Positions 17,031 through 25,978 of a stretch of 64,000 nucleotides of DNA are shown here, piece by piece. A program made the position numbers and the translations under genes. The DNA lies in assembly GCA_937896905.1 (NCBI GenBank), contig CALBOE010000010.1:1-64000 (forward strand), given 5' to 3'. Source of the stretch: an uncultured Clostridia bacterium (GTDB taxonomy: Bacteria > Bacillota > Clostridia > Christensenellales > UBA1242). Under the pieces are notes generated by a model. It was not told the origin of the DNA and did not search any database. It was given only the letters and a program-made list of their open reading frames with translations. Numbering within the stretch: position 1 is the stretch's first letter; the number at the start of each line of letters is the position of its first letter.

Positions 17031-18056
17031 ATGAAAATTAAAATTGGTATTAATGGCTTTGGCAGAATTGGGCGCCTTATTATGCGTGCAAGTGTTTGCA
17101 GACCAGACATTGAAATTGTTGCGGTTAACGACCCATTTATAACGCCGGATTATGCTTGCTATATGTATAAGTACGACACCGTTCATGGAATTGCAAACAG
17201 CGAATTGAAACTAACTCCAAATGGTTTAAAATTAAACCGCAAACCGGTTGCATTCTTCACCGAATATGAGCCTGAAAATATAGATTGGGCAAGCGTTGGT
17301 GCGGAATATATTATTGATTGCTCTGGCAAGTTTACAAAGGCAGAAGACGCTGCTAAACATTTGCAAGGTGGAGCTAAAAAGGTTATTATAAGCGCACCAG
17401 GCAAAAACTGCCCTACCTTTGTTATGGGCGTTAACGAACAAAACTACACCAGCGACATGAACGTTGTTTCTAATGGAAGTTGCACAACCAACTGCCTTGG
17501 GCCTTTGGTTAGAGTTTTAGATGACGTTTACGGAATTGAGGAAGGTCTTATGAGCACCATTCACTCCACCACTGCAAGCCAAATGACGGTTGATGGAGTT
17601 TCTAAAAAAGATTGGCGTGGAGGACGTGCTGCAAGCGTTAACATAATTCCAAGTTCAACAGGTGCAGCAAAAGCGGTTGGAGCGTTGCTACCTCACCTAA
17701 AAGGAAAAATTACTGGTATGAGTTTTAGAGTTCCAACTGTGAACATCAGTTGTGTGGATTTCACCGTTAAACTAAAAAAGCCAACAACGTATGAACACAT
17801 TTGCAAAACTTTTAAAAAATATAGTAAGGATATTATTCCTAACGTTTTGGAATACACCGACGAACCATTGGTTTCTAGCGATTTTATTGGCAATCCTCAC
17901 ACCTGCGTGTTTGATGCAAATGCTGGCATTATGCTTAGCCCAACCTTTGTTAAGGTTGTTGCTTGGTACGATAACGAATGGGCATATTCTTGCAAATGCC
18001 TAGACCTTGCTAAAGAAATGTTTAAAAAGGACAATGCAAAAGCAAACAGCAAATAA
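17031..18056 (+). CDS. gap: Glyceraldehyde-3-phosphate dehydrogenase, NAD-type
   Basis: The enzyme oxidises glyceraldehyde-3-phosphate to 1,3-bisphosphoglycerate in glycolysis. GINGFGRIGR binds NAD. AVNDPF has the Asp that favours NAD over NADP. The catalytic Cys is residue 151 in SNGSCTTNCLGPL, where the first Gly replaces the usual Ala. HSTTASQ carries the catalytic His, and WYDNEWAYS is near the C-terminus. At 341 residues it is the normal size. It has its own consensus promoter, a strong ribosome binding site and a terminator. It is the second glycolytic gene in the window after eno, but stands alone. Confidence 0.97.
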   Translation: MKIKIGINGFGRIGRLIMRASVCRPDIEIVAVNDPFITPDYACYMYKYDTVHGIANSELKLTPNGLKLNRKPVAFFTEYEPENIDWASVGAEYIIDCSGKFTKAEDAAKHLQGGAKKVIISAPGKNCPTFVMGVNEQNYTSDMNVVSNGSCTTNCLGPLVRVLDDVYGIEEGLMSTIHSTTASQMTVDGVSKKDWRGGRAASVNIIPSSTGAAKAVGALLPHLKGKITGMSFRVPTVNISCVDFTVKLKKPTTYEHICKTFKKYSKDIIPNVLEYTDEPLVSSDFIGNPHTCVFDANAGIMLSPTFVKVVAWYDNEWAYSCKCLDLAKEMFKKDNAKANSK

Positions 18057-18102
18057 GAGATTATAAATAAAGGCTAACACTTTTGAAAAAGCAAAATAAA
18101 AG

Positions 18103-18130
18103 AAGAGTATAGAAAAAAATCTATACTCTT
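18103..18130. terminator. Bidirectional terminator
   Basis: AAGAGTATAGA and TCTATACTCTT pair perfectly around an A-rich loop, between the converging gapdh and XRE genes. Confidence 0.85.
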
Positions 18131-18133
18131 TTA

Positions 18134-18745
18134 TTATTTAATTATTTTCTTTTGCCAAGATTTTTGTTTGCATTTTGGGCATTTCATTTTTCTTGTTCTG
18201 TTTACGTGTGGAGCCCACAAAACCTGATTAAATGTTGGAATGTGTTTGTGTTTACATTTTTCACATTGATAATATCCCGCTTTTTGTTCAATTCTTATTG
18301 CTATTAAACACATTGTTATAACGCTTAAAACAGCAACAACAATCATTATTGTGGGAATGGCAACCAACCCTTTTTCAAATAAGAATGTTGATAGAAAAAT
18401 TATAGTAAATGCCGGCAACATAACGCAAAAAGATGCAATAATCTCAACAGTTAGCAATAACTTATCCTTTTCTTCTTTTACCTTTTGCAATTCTAAAAGT
18501 TTTTCTTCTGCTTTGTTTGAATAATCTTCTTTTAAAATTCGTTCGCCGTTTAACAGTTCATTTATAGTGCACTCAAAAATCTTGCAAAGTTTAGGAAGTG
18601 TGTTCGTGTCTGGAATGCCGTTCCCGTTTTCCCATTTCGAAATTGTTTTTTCACTAACAAAAACTTTTTCTGCAAGTTTTGCTTGTGTTAATTTTTTTAA
18701 TTTTCTCTCGTTTGAAATAAATTCTCCAATTTTATTGTAATCCAT
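18134..18745 (-). CDS. XRE-family regulator with membrane spans and zinc ribbon
   Basis: This 203-residue protein has three parts. Residues about 5-65 are an XRE helix-turn-helix (LTQAKLAEKVFVSEKTISKW). Residues about 98-150 hold two hydrophobic segments (IIASFCVMLPAFTIIFLSTF; IPTIMIVVAVLSVITMCLI). The C-terminus is a zinc ribbon with CEKCKHKH and CPKCKQ. This arrangement is a known Firmicutes family of membrane-bound regulators whose target and signal are mostly unknown. A GGGGGAG site precedes the ATG. Its neighbour on the divergent side is the AbrB-ABC exporter operon, a plausible but unproven target. Confidence 0.85.
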   Translation of the reverse strand: MDYNKIGEFISNERKLKKLTQAKLAEKVFVSEKTISKWENGNGIPDTNTLPKLCKIFECTINELLNGERILKEDYSNKAEEKLLELQKVKEEKDKLLLTVEIIASFCVMLPAFTIIFLSTFLFEKGLVAIPTIMIVVAVLSVITMCLIAIRIEQKAGYYQCEKCKHKHIPTFNQVLWAPHVNRTRKMKCPKCKQKSWQKKIIK

Positions 18746-18941
18746 TTACACTCCCCCTTTATTGCATGAAACCATTATAGCATATAAATTTTAATTTTTA
18801 CATTGATATGATTAATAAAAACTCTATAATTATTCCTATTTATATAACTTTACATTAAAAACCAAAAAATATCTTAAATTTAGTTGTTGCCTTATGCTAG
18901 TTACAGCCATATATAATTCGCGGTGTTGTTTGTATTTTTTG

Positions 18942-18970
18942 TTGACAAATCAGTTGCATAAAAGTATAAT
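18942..18970 (+). promoter_or_regulatory. Promoter of the AbrB-ABC operon
   Basis: TTGACA (18942-18947), 17 bases, TATAAT (18965-18970). It is a perfect housekeeping promoter. Confidence 0.9.
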
Positions 18971-18981
18971 TGGTATGAATA

Positions 18982-18997
18982 GTATAACTTGTTATAC
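18982..18997 (+). promoter_or_regulatory. Palindromic operator candidate
   Basis: GTATAA-CTTG-TTATAC lies at the start of the transcript, between the -10 box and the ribosome binding site of the AbrB-like gene. Its position suits a repressor, possibly the AbrB-like protein acting on its own operon. Confidence 0.55.
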
Positions 18998-19013
18998 ATA
19001 AGGGAGTGCGATT

Positions 19014-19223
19014 ATGGAAAAAAATAAAGTTGATAAAAATAAATTTGTTGGAATTTGCAAAGTTGGCGAAAAAGGACAAATTGTTATTCCAAAAGAAATA
19101 AGAAATATGTTCGACATAAAATCTGGCGATTCCATTATTGTTCTTTGCGACAGAGAAAAAGGCATTGCCCTATTAAAAGCAGATGTAATTGAAAATTTAA
19201 CAGATAAAGTTTTAAAACAATAA
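19014..19223 (+). CDS. AbrB/SpoVT-type transition-state regulator
   Basis: This 69-residue DNA-binding protein has the swapped-hairpin AbrB fold. The core CKVGEKGQIVIPKEIRNMF and the following DIKSGDSIIVLCD match the family closely. It is short, with the DNA-binding domain and only a brief tail. It is the first gene of an operon with an ABC ATPase and permease, 11 bases apart. Such small AbrB proteins often repress the transporter genes next to them. A palindrome between promoter and start is the natural candidate site. Confidence 0.9.
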   Translation: MEKNKVDKNKFVGICKVGEKGQIVIPKEIRNMFDIKSGDSIIVLCDREKGIALLKADVIENLTDKVLKQ

Positions 19224-19234
19224 GGGGGTATTAT

Positions 19235-19954
19235 ATGAATATAATAACCATTGATGGTGTTTGCAAAAATTATAAATCTAAAAAAGCACTAGACAACGTT
19301 TCTTTAACAATCAAGCAAGGTGAATTGTTTGGACTTTTAGGTGTAAATGGCGCTGGAAAAACAACTCTAATTAAGATACTTTGTGGTTTAACAAGAAAAA
19401 CAAGCGGAACAATATTAATCAATAATTTTAATTTAGATAGAGATATTGATAAAATAAAAGAAATTGTAGACATATCCCCACAAGAAACATCTGTTGCAAC
19501 CAATTTAACAGTCAAAGAAAATTTAGAGTTTTTTGCAAATATCTATAATAAGAATAACAAAGACACAATAAATGAAATAGTTGATATTTTTAATTTAAAT
19601 GAAGTGTTAAATCAACGAGCAAAGACATTGTCTGGTGGCTACAAAAGAAGATTATCTATTGCAATAGCCCTTATTTCAAAACCAAAAATTTTGTTCCTTG
19701 ATGAACCAACACTTGGTTTAGATGTTTTTGCTAGGCGAGAACTTTGGAAGATTATAAAAAAACTGCAAAAAAGCATCACAATTATTCTTACCTCGCACTA
19801 TTTAGAAGAAATTGAGAATTTGTGTGATAGAGTTGCAATTTTATCAAAAGGTAAATTATTGCAAATAGGAACAATCGAAGAAATAAAACAAATAACTAAC
19901 TCGGCAAATTTTGAAGATGCTTTTATAAAGTTGGTGGAGGCAGAAAATGAATAA
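19235..19954 (+). CDS. ABC transporter ATP-binding protein
   Basis: This 239-residue ATPase powers the membrane partner encoded next. Walker A is GVNGAGKTT, the signature is LSGGYKRRL, Walker B is ILFLDEPTLGLD, and the switch His is in LTSHYLEE. It resembles the CcmA/DrrA-type exporters that pair with ABC-2 permeases and commonly move drugs, peptides or lipids. The substrate cannot be read from the sequence. An AAGGGGG site precedes the ATG. The permease gene overlaps its end by 8 bases. Confidence 0.95.
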   Translation: MNIITIDGVCKNYKSKKALDNVSLTIKQGELFGLLGVNGAGKTTLIKILCGLTRKTSGTILINNFNLDRDIDKIKEIVDISPQETSVATNLTVKENLEFFANIYNKNNKDTINEIVDIFNLNEVLNQRAKTLSGGYKRRLSIAIALISKPKILFLDEPTLGLDVFARRELWKIIKKLQKSITIILTSHYLEEIENLCDRVAILSKGKLLQIGTIEEIKQITNSANFEDAFIKLVEAENE

Positions 19955-20729
19955 GGTTATAAATTTTTATAAAAGAAATTTAAAAGAAGTTTTAAGAGAC
20001 CCTATTATATATATTTTTTGTTTAGGTTTTCCTGTTGTAATGTTTTTGATGTTTTTTGTAATAAATAAATTTACAAATGGCAACACACCTATGTTTGAAA
20101 TATCTTCATTAATGCCCGGAATAATTGTGTTCTCTTATTCTTTTGTTATGCTAACACTTGCTCTTGTTGTTTCAAAAGATAAACAAACATTTTTCTTAAA
20201 AAGATTATATACTTCCCCAATGAAATCCTACCATTTTATTTTAGGCTACTTCCTTGTGGGATTGTTTATAGGATTATTACAAACAATGGTATGCATTGTT
20301 GCAGGATTTATAATTTCATTAATATCTAATGTTGGATTTATATCCATTGGAAAAATTTGTCTTTTAATTATCTCTCAATTGCCCATTCTAATTACCAACA
20401 TATTTTTAGGCATATTATTTGGAACAATCTTTAACGACAAATCAGCACCAGGCATTTGTTCTGTGTTTATAAGTTTAGCTGGTATATTAGGTGGTTGTTG
20501 GATGCCGCTTGAAACCATGGGTGGTTTTGAAGCTTTTTGTACACTCCTACCATTTTACCCTTCCGTTTATATTGGCAGAATAATAACAGGCGCTACAAAT
20601 GCACTGGGAAATGCTTACACATTTAATAATGTTGCTAGCTTGGGTTTAATTCCTATAAGTTTACTTATGATTAGCGGTATAATCTTTACAATTGTTGCCT
20701 TTAAGAAAAATATGGTAAGCGATAAATAA
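19947..20729 (+). CDS. ABC-2 type permease
   Basis: This 260-residue membrane protein has six hydrophobic segments (IYIFCLGFPVVMFLMFFVI; ISSLMPGIIVFSYSFVMLTL; FILGYFLVGLFIGLLQTMV; ILITNIFLGILFGTIF; FISLAGILGGCWMPL; LIPISLLMISGIIFTIVAF). The pattern and the LGGCWMPLETM loop are typical of ABC-2 exporters. Its start overlaps the ATPase gene, so the two are made together. A bidirectional terminator ends the operon. Confidence 0.92.
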   Translation: MNKVINFYKRNLKEVLRDPIIYIFCLGFPVVMFLMFFVINKFTNGNTPMFEISSLMPGIIVFSYSFVMLTLALVVSKDKQTFFLKRLYTSPMKSYHFILGYFLVGLFIGLLQTMVCIVAGFIISLISNVGFISIGKICLLIISQLPILITNIFLGILFGTIFNDKSAPGICSVFISLAGILGGCWMPLETMGGFEAFCTLLPFYPSVYIGRIITGATNALGNAYTFNNVASLGLIPISLLMISGIIFTIVAFKKNMVSDK

Positions 20730-20739
20730 ATTTTAAAAA

Positions 20740-20769
20740 TTGGCGAGGTACTTAACTCGCCAATTTTTT
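20740..20769. terminator. Bidirectional terminator
   Basis: TTGGCGAG and CTCGCCAA pair perfectly around GTACTTAA, followed by six T. It lies between the ABC operon and the converging MFS gene. Confidence 0.9.
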
Positions 20770-20775
20770 CTACTT

Positions 20776-22101
20776 CTAGGTGTAGTCGTCTTCTGTATAT
20801 TCACGCTTAACAATGGTATATTTTTCGGCATATTTTTTGCAAAGTTCCCTAATGAACAAAATTAAACTAACAAGCAAAGGTATTCCCATAATTGCAATGT
20901 AAATTAACATAGAATAACCATAATTACCATTTGTTAATGTGAACAAATAAGATAATATTAATGCACCCAAACTATGCCCCAAATATTCGGCAGTGCTTCT
21001 TGTTGCATATAATGTTTCTAAATTTTCCTTTTTGCCGCACACCTCTATGTAGCCATTTAAAAATATTCCAGCAGGTGGGCGAATTGCACACATAATTGAA
21101 GATAAGATAATTGTTAATATAACCGTTGCAAGATTGAATGGCGCAAAAATGTAAATCAACCCGCAAGCAACCATGGCCACAACAGCCACAATATAAAATA
21201 ATATTAGTGTTCTAACGCCAAATTTTAGGTTGAATTTAAATTGAAATTTATTTGAAAAGGCAATAACAATTCTGCTTAGCGCATAAATATATCCAAACGT
21301 CCAAAGTGGCAAAATCCCCGCATCGGTTGCTTCTTGCAAATAAATTCTAAACATAGATGTTGCAACGCCCAAAGTTCCCCTTAACATAAATGCAAACAAA
21401 ATTAAATAAACTGCAAAAAGTGAAATTTTTTTAATTTTTTTCGATTTGGATTTGCTAGACACTTTCTTACTTTCAGCCGGAACATTTGCATCGATTTTTA
21501 TGTTGCTTTCTTGAAATTTTGCAGGTTCCTTAAATAAGAATGTGTAAAGGATTGTTAACACAATTACTGCAGCGGCAAGCCAAAAAACCATATATGGGTT
21601 CCAGCTAAATATGTATGTTGCAAGAATGGCACCAACCGCTTCTAAAACATAATATATTGCCAAACCTTTCCCGTAAATTTTTTGATATTCCTTGCCTCGT
21701 TTAAGCATTTTAAGGGGTTCGGTTAGAATAAAATTACCCTTAACAATACCCGCAGCAAAACCAAAACCCAAACAAACATTAGCAATCACCAAGCCCACAT
21801 AGGTTTTAGCAAAAATGGCAATTAAAATAAATGCCAAATACCCAAGCAAACTGAAACGCAACGTGTTAATTGGCGACACCTTTTTAAAAAGTTTTAACAC
21901 CACAAAACAAGAGAGGCACGAACTTAACATTAAAACGCTATCCAACGCCGTAACTTGTGCATAAGTTAGCCCCTTAACCTGCGTGTAGAAAAGCGTGCTT
22001 ATTGCCCACACAAAAAGAACGTCCCAAGTTAATGCAAGCAACGTTGGGTAAAGCTTTACGTTCCTATTCATATAAAACTGCATTCTTTCTTCGTTACTCA
22101 T
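20776..22101 (-). CDS. Major facilitator superfamily transporter
   Basis: This 441-residue protein has about twelve hydrophobic segments in two halves. A basic loop (SKKVSSKSKSKKIKKIS) lies between them near residues 210-226. The first loop after helix two is less conserved than the classic MFS motif A. I cannot name the substrate. The ATG has no good ribosome binding site. An alternative start seven codons in (MQFYMNRN) follows GAAGAAAGA, so the exact start is uncertain. It is a single gene between a terminator and polA. Confidence 0.85.
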   Translation of the reverse strand: MSNEERMQFYMNRNVKLYPTLLALTWDVLFVWAISTLFYTQVKGLTYAQVTALDSVLMLSSCLSCFVVLKLFKKVSPINTLRFSLLGYLAFILIAIFAKTYVGLVIANVCLGFGFAAGIVKGNFILTEPLKMLKRGKEYQKIYGKGLAIYYVLEAVGAILATYIFSWNPYMVFWLAAAVIVLTILYTFLFKEPAKFQESNIKIDANVPAESKKVSSKSKSKKIKKISLFAVYLILFAFMLRGTLGVATSMFRIYLQEATDAGILPLWTFGYIYALSRIVIAFSNKFQFKFNLKFGVRTLILFYIVAVVAMVACGLIYIFAPFNLATVILTIILSSIMCAIRPPAGIFLNGYIEVCGKKENLETLYATRSTAEYLGHSLGALILSYLFTLTNGNYGYSMLIYIAIMGIPLLVSLILFIRELCKKYAEKYTIVKREYTEDDYT

Positions 22102-22215
22102 TTCTATTAGTTTAATTCAAAAAATTAAAAACAACAAACATTTTTAGTTGTTTTTCATTTTTTTACACTATTTTCTTTCATTTTTATATTTTTTTAAAAG
22201 AAAAAATGCAAAGTT

Positions 22216-24756
22216 TTAATCCTTTGCATCATAAAGCGTTTTGCCTTGGCTAACTTCCACTTTAAGAGGAACGGTTAGTTTTGCAACTCTTTCCATTTCT
22301 TGTTTTAAAATGGTTTTGACAATTTCTTCTTCTCCCGGGAAACAATCTACTATAAGTTCGTCGTGAATTTGCAATATCAACTTACTGTTTAAATTTTGGT
22401 TTTTTATTGCCTTGTTAACATTTATCATCGCAATTTTAATAATGTCGCTAGCACTGCCTTGAAGAGGCATATTCTTTGCTGTTCTTTCTGCAAAACCGCG
22501 AATGATGTGATTGCTAGAATTTACGTCTGGAATATGACGAATTCTTCCCATCATAGTGCAAACATATCCCTTTTCACGCGCAAACTGAATTTGCTTTTCG
22601 CCATACTCTTTAACTTTTGGATATATGCTCATATATTTATTAATAAATTCACTTGCTTCTTTTGGCGAACAACCCAAACTTTCGCTTAAACCGTAAGCAG
22701 AAATTCCATAAATAATTCCAAAATTAACTGTTTTTGCAGTTCTTCGCATACTGCCCGTAACTTCGTCTATGCCAACTCCAAAAATTTTGCTTGCAGTTGC
22801 TGTGTGAATATCCTTGCCAGATAAATAGTCCGCAATCATACTTTCGTCTTCGCTAAAATTTGCAATTAGGCGAAGTTCTATTTGATTATAGTCGGCACTA
22901 ATCAAAGTTCCACCATCAAACGAACTTATGAACATCTTTCTTAGAAGTTTGCCCTCGTCATCTCGTATTGGTAGATTTTGCAAGTTCGGTTCACGGCTAC
23001 TTAATCTACCCGTTGATGTGGTGCGTTGCATAAACGTTGTGTGAATTTTATTGTCTGCCCCAACATAATTTAACATTCCATCTAAATAGGTGGTTATTAG
23101 TTTGTTTATTTTTCTATATCGCAAAATGTAAGAAACTATTTCGTGTCTACCCTCAATTGCTTTTAAAACTTCCACCGATGTGCTTTTTTTGCCTTTATAT
23201 TCAATTTTTAATTTTTCAAATAATATCACTTGCAGTTGTTTTGGGCTGTTTATGTTAAACTCTTCGCCTGCAAGTTCATATATTTTAGTTGTTAGTTGGG
23301 CAAGTTCTTCCTTATAGGTTTTTGTTAGGGTTTTAATAATGTTTGTGTCCACCTTAAAACCCGTCTGTTCCATTTCAAACAAAACTGCAACCAATGGAAG
23401 TTCAATGTTGCTATATAATTTAAGTTGAGTGTTTTGAATTAACTTATTAATGTAAATTTCTTTTAAAGTTAACAAGGCGTTTGCATTTTTTTCTGGAATT
23501 TCATTTAGTTTTAATGCATCAGCAAAAGTAATTTCCGCATCCATTTGGTTGGCAATATAAATTGCAAGCGAAACATCACAATAATTGTTTAACACCATGC
23601 TATAATGGCTTAACTCGTGCATTAGCTGTTTTGCATCAAATACAATTTTTTGCGCATTACCCTCAAACAATTCCTTAATTTTTGTAATATTTGCATTAAA
23701 AATTTCGCCACTTTTATATAGCACAAATTCATTGCCGTCTTTAGCAAAATTAAAACTGAATTCTTCGCTTAAAACAGCGAAACTATCGCCCAAAGCTGCC
23801 AACATATTGTTAAAATCTGCTTGCGAATTTATTTCAACAACTTCAACTTTCTGGCTAACTGCTTCATGTTTCCCGCCACCAGCCAACACCTGTTCAACAT
23901 CACCAGCAAAAAGCTCTTTTCTTGCTAGCATGCTTTTAAAATCCAACTCCTTCATAAGCGAATAAACCTTTTCGTTAAATGGCAGTTTAAGTTCGCAATC
24001 TTCAAGGGTGCAATTTAATTCAACATCTATTTTAATTGTTGCAAGTTGGTGCGACAGATATGCGGTTTCTTTATTTGCAACTAATTTCTTTTGATATTTT
24101 GTTGGAACGTTATTAATGTTGGCAAAAATATTATCCAAACTGCCATATTGCGCAATTAGTTCATTGGCACCAATTTTGCCAATGCCCGCAACCCCTGGAA
24201 TGTTATCTGACGCATCGCCCATAATGCTTTTTAATTCTATAACTTGATATGGCTCTATACCCATTTCAGCTTTTAATGTTTCGGGCGTTAGCTTTAAAAC
24301 ATTAGAAATTCCTTTTTGCGTTAGCCAAACTGTGGTGTGTTCGTTTATAAGTTGCAAAAGGTCCTTATCTCCAGAAACCAAAATAAACTCTTCGTTAAAC
24401 TTTCTGGTTAAACTGCCTAGCAAGTCGTCAGCTTCAATTTCTGGCATTTCCAATGTTTTAATATTCATTGCCGAAAGCATTTCCTTAAGTAGTGGCAATT
24501 GAACGGCTAAATCTTCTGGCATTTTATCCCTTTTGCCCTTATACTCTGCATACATATTATGGCGAAACGTGTGCTTGCCAGCATCGAAAGTGCAAACCAA
24601 ATATTTTGGCTTTTCCTTTGAAATAACGTTAAGCATCATATTAATAAAACCATAAACCGCATTACAAGGCTTTCCACTTAAACTTTTAAGCATTGGCAAC
24701 CCATAAAACGCACGATTAATTAAACTATTTCCATCAATAATAACAAATTTTTCCAT
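22216..24756 (-). CDS. polA: DNA polymerase I
   Basis: Pol I fills gaps and removes RNA primers. Residues about 1-280 are the 5' nuclease (DGNSLINRAFYG; GDKDLLQL; GDASDNIPGVAGIG). The middle domain has lost the 3'-5' proofreading acids: where E. coli has DTE the sequence reads VLSEEFS. This is common in Firmicutes. Polymerase motif A is SADYNQIELR, motif B is RRTAKTVNFGIIYG, and motif C is LQIHDELI. At 846 residues it is the normal size. No ribosome binding site is present. TGATATAAT ends 6 bases before the ATG, which predicts a leaderless mRNA. Confidence 0.97.
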   Translation of the reverse strand: MEKFVIIDGNSLINRAFYGLPMLKSLSGKPCNAVYGFINMMLNVISKEKPKYLVCTFDAGKHTFRHNMYAEYKGKRDKMPEDLAVQLPLLKEMLSAMNIKTLEMPEIEADDLLGSLTRKFNEEFILVSGDKDLLQLINEHTTVWLTQKGISNVLKLTPETLKAEMGIEPYQVIELKSIMGDASDNIPGVAGIGKIGANELIAQYGSLDNIFANINNVPTKYQKKLVANKETAYLSHQLATIKIDVELNCTLEDCELKLPFNEKVYSLMKELDFKSMLARKELFAGDVEQVLAGGGKHEAVSQKVEVVEINSQADFNNMLAALGDSFAVLSEEFSFNFAKDGNEFVLYKSGEIFNANITKIKELFEGNAQKIVFDAKQLMHELSHYSMVLNNYCDVSLAIYIANQMDAEITFADALKLNEIPEKNANALLTLKEIYINKLIQNTQLKLYSNIELPLVAVLFEMEQTGFKVDTNIIKTLTKTYKEELAQLTTKIYELAGEEFNINSPKQLQVILFEKLKIEYKGKKSTSVEVLKAIEGRHEIVSYILRYRKINKLITTYLDGMLNYVGADNKIHTTFMQRTTSTGRLSSREPNLQNLPIRDDEGKLLRKMFISSFDGGTLISADYNQIELRLIANFSEDESMIADYLSGKDIHTATASKIFGVGIDEVTGSMRRTAKTVNFGIIYGISAYGLSESLGCSPKEASEFINKYMSIYPKVKEYGEKQIQFAREKGYVCTMMGRIRHIPDVNSSNHIIRGFAERTAKNMPLQGSASDIIKIAMINVNKAIKNQNLNSKLILQIHDELIVDCFPGEEEIVKTILKQEMERVAKLTVPLKVEVSQGKTLYDAKD

Positions 24757-24762
24757 ATTGTT

Positions 24763-24768
24763 ATTATA
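24763..24768 (-). promoter_or_regulatory. polA extended -10 box adjacent to the start codon
   Basis: TG-A-TATAAT on the minus strand ends 6 bases before the polA ATG. No good -35 is visible. Confidence 0.6.
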
Positions 24769-24848
24769 TCACAAAACCATTTTTTTTAAAAATAAATTAC
24801 ACCTTATGTAAAATGTTTTATTTAAACATAAAAATTTAATTAAATCTC

Positions 24849-24877
24849 TTGCCTAATTTTAAAATTTATGTTATATT
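24849..24877 (+). promoter_or_regulatory. Promoter of the structured RNA and tRNA-Leu
   Basis: TTGCCT (24849-24854), 17 bases, TATATT (24872-24877) with TG one base ahead of the -10. Transcription should start near 24884, about 145 bases before the tRNA. Confidence 0.7.
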
Positions 24878-24883
24878 AAAAAA

Positions 24884-25028
24884 GTTAAAACAACTTGCCA
24901 ATGGTGCAAGTTATACAAACAGGGATCCCACTCAAACTTGTTTGCTGTGGGAAGAGGAGCAACCGAACAAAAAGGCTAAATTTGCGCAGAGTAACTAAGC
25001 AAATTGCCAAAGGTGAGAGTTGCGACGT
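24884..25028 (+). ncRNA. Candidate structured RNA cotranscribed with tRNA-Leu
   Basis: No protein gene fits here. Three stems are visible: AACTTGC/GCAAGTT (24892-24912), TCCCAC/GTGGGA (24926-24952) and AATTTGC/GCAAATT (24979-25005). CAACT at the 5' end can also pair with AGTTG at 25018-25022 to close the whole domain. TTGCCAATGGTG near the 5' end recurs as TTGCCAAAGGTG near the 3' end. RNase P processing of the tRNA would release a folded RNA of about 145 bases. I do not recognise it. A small 6S-like RNA is one possibility, but I cannot match it. The SRP RNA lies elsewhere in the window. Confidence 0.45.
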
Positions 25029-25114
25029 GGCGGTGTGGCGAAATGGCAGACGCAGCAGACTCAAAATCTGCCGGGGGCAACTCCGTGTCGGTTCGACCCC
25101 GACCACCGCCACCA
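25029..25114 (+). tRNA. tRNA-Leu (anticodon CAA)
   Basis: Acceptor GGCGGTG pairs with CACCGCC, then discriminator A and encoded CCA. The anticodon stem is GCAGA/TCTGC with loop CTCAAAA, giving CAA at 25062-25064, which reads UUG. The long variable arm is typical of class II tRNAs. The T arm is GTCGG/CCGAC with loop TTCGACC. Confidence 0.96.
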
Positions 25115-25120
25115 TAATTA

Positions 25121-25143
25121 AGCAGGTTTATGCCTGTTTTTTT
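25121..25143 (+). terminator. Intrinsic terminator after tRNA-Leu
   Basis: AGCAGG and CCTGTT pair (one G-U) around TTTATG, followed by T residues. Confidence 0.8.
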
Positions 25144-25203
25144 ATTATCACTATTGAAATTTAAGTTTTTATATGTTATCATATAAATATATTCGGAGCA
25201 ACT

Positions 25204-25881
25204 ATGCAAAAAAGTTTATTATCACTAATTAATCAATTAAAAGGCAAAAAACAGGTTTTACGCAGACAGTGCCAAAAACTCTTTTTAGACCCTAACGGAC
25301 AAGAAAAAAAAGAAGCCTATGAACAAGAAATTGAAAAAATTAATGACATCTTATTGGAAATTTCTAAAAAATTTGTTATGTCCGCTTATGGTTTGGAAAA
25401 AATAATTTCTAAAAAAACTGGTAAAGAACATAAATTAAAAATCTTTTGTGAAACTTATGAAAAAGATGGCAAAACCTATTTATCCCACCGCTTTGTTGTT
25501 TGCTATTTGAGCAAAGACGATGAGTTTTTTAATTATCCTACAACAAGTTCCTACAAAGAAAAAGAATTGAACGGAAATTATGTTTATGAAAACATTTCAA
25601 TTCCCGAAACTGATTACAAAAAATTAATACAAAGTTTAATTGAAAGCAAAGCATTAATTCCAATGCAATCGCAACGTTTTGACACATTTTCACCATCACC
25701 ATCAACTAGTTTTAACGGGCTTAATTTTGTGGATATGTTGTTGTTCAACTACCCTCTTAGCAGGATTGAACTTTCTTTTAAACAAATCATAACCCCTTGG
25801 ATTAATGAGGTTTTAGAACAAATTATTGTTGATGAAAATTTAAACCCTGTTAATGCAAAAACTGATGAAGCAACTTGCTAA
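25204..25881 (+). CDS. Uncharacterised soluble protein
   Basis: I do not recognise this 225-residue protein. Residues about 1-65 are helical and charged, probably a coiled coil (EAYEQEIEKINDILLEISKK). The middle is mixed with many aromatic residues (TYLSHRFVVCYLSKDDEFF). There is no signal peptide or membrane span. A CGGAG ribosome binding site precedes the ATG. It is a single gene with its own terminator. Confidence 0.8.
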   Translation: MQKSLLSLINQLKGKKQVLRRQCQKLFLDPNGQEKKEAYEQEIEKINDILLEISKKFVMSAYGLEKIISKKTGKEHKLKIFCETYEKDGKTYLSHRFVVCYLSKDDEFFNYPTTSSYKEKELNGNYVYENISIPETDYKKLIQSLIESKALIPMQSQRFDTFSPSPSTSFNGLNFVDMLLFNYPLSRIELSFKQIITPWINEVLEQIIVDENLNPVNAKTDEATC

Positions 25882-25882
25882 T

Positions 25883-25912
25883 AAAAAATGCTAGGTCGCC
25901 CCAGCATTTTTT
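25883..25912. terminator. Bidirectional terminator
   Basis: AAAAAATGCT and AGCATTTTTT pair perfectly around a 10-base loop, after the gene ending at 25881. The metG gene converges from the other side. Confidence 0.85.
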
Positions 25913-25978
25913 GTTTTGGTTTTTAGTTTTTGCAATATGTTTGTCAATTTATAAGCATTATTTGCTAAGCGTTTAGTT

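Noticed and set aside
16944..17186. N-terminal extension of the gene at 16368-16943
   Set aside because: It lies antisense to the start of gapdh and the gapdh promoter; the later ATG avoids this.
22216..24756. Proofreading 3'-5' exonuclease in PolA as a finding
   Set aside because: The catalytic acids are missing, but this is ordinary for Firmicutes Pol I.
24885..25209. Short reading frames across the tRNA-Leu region
   Set aside because: They run through the tRNA and its structured leader and have no ribosome binding site.
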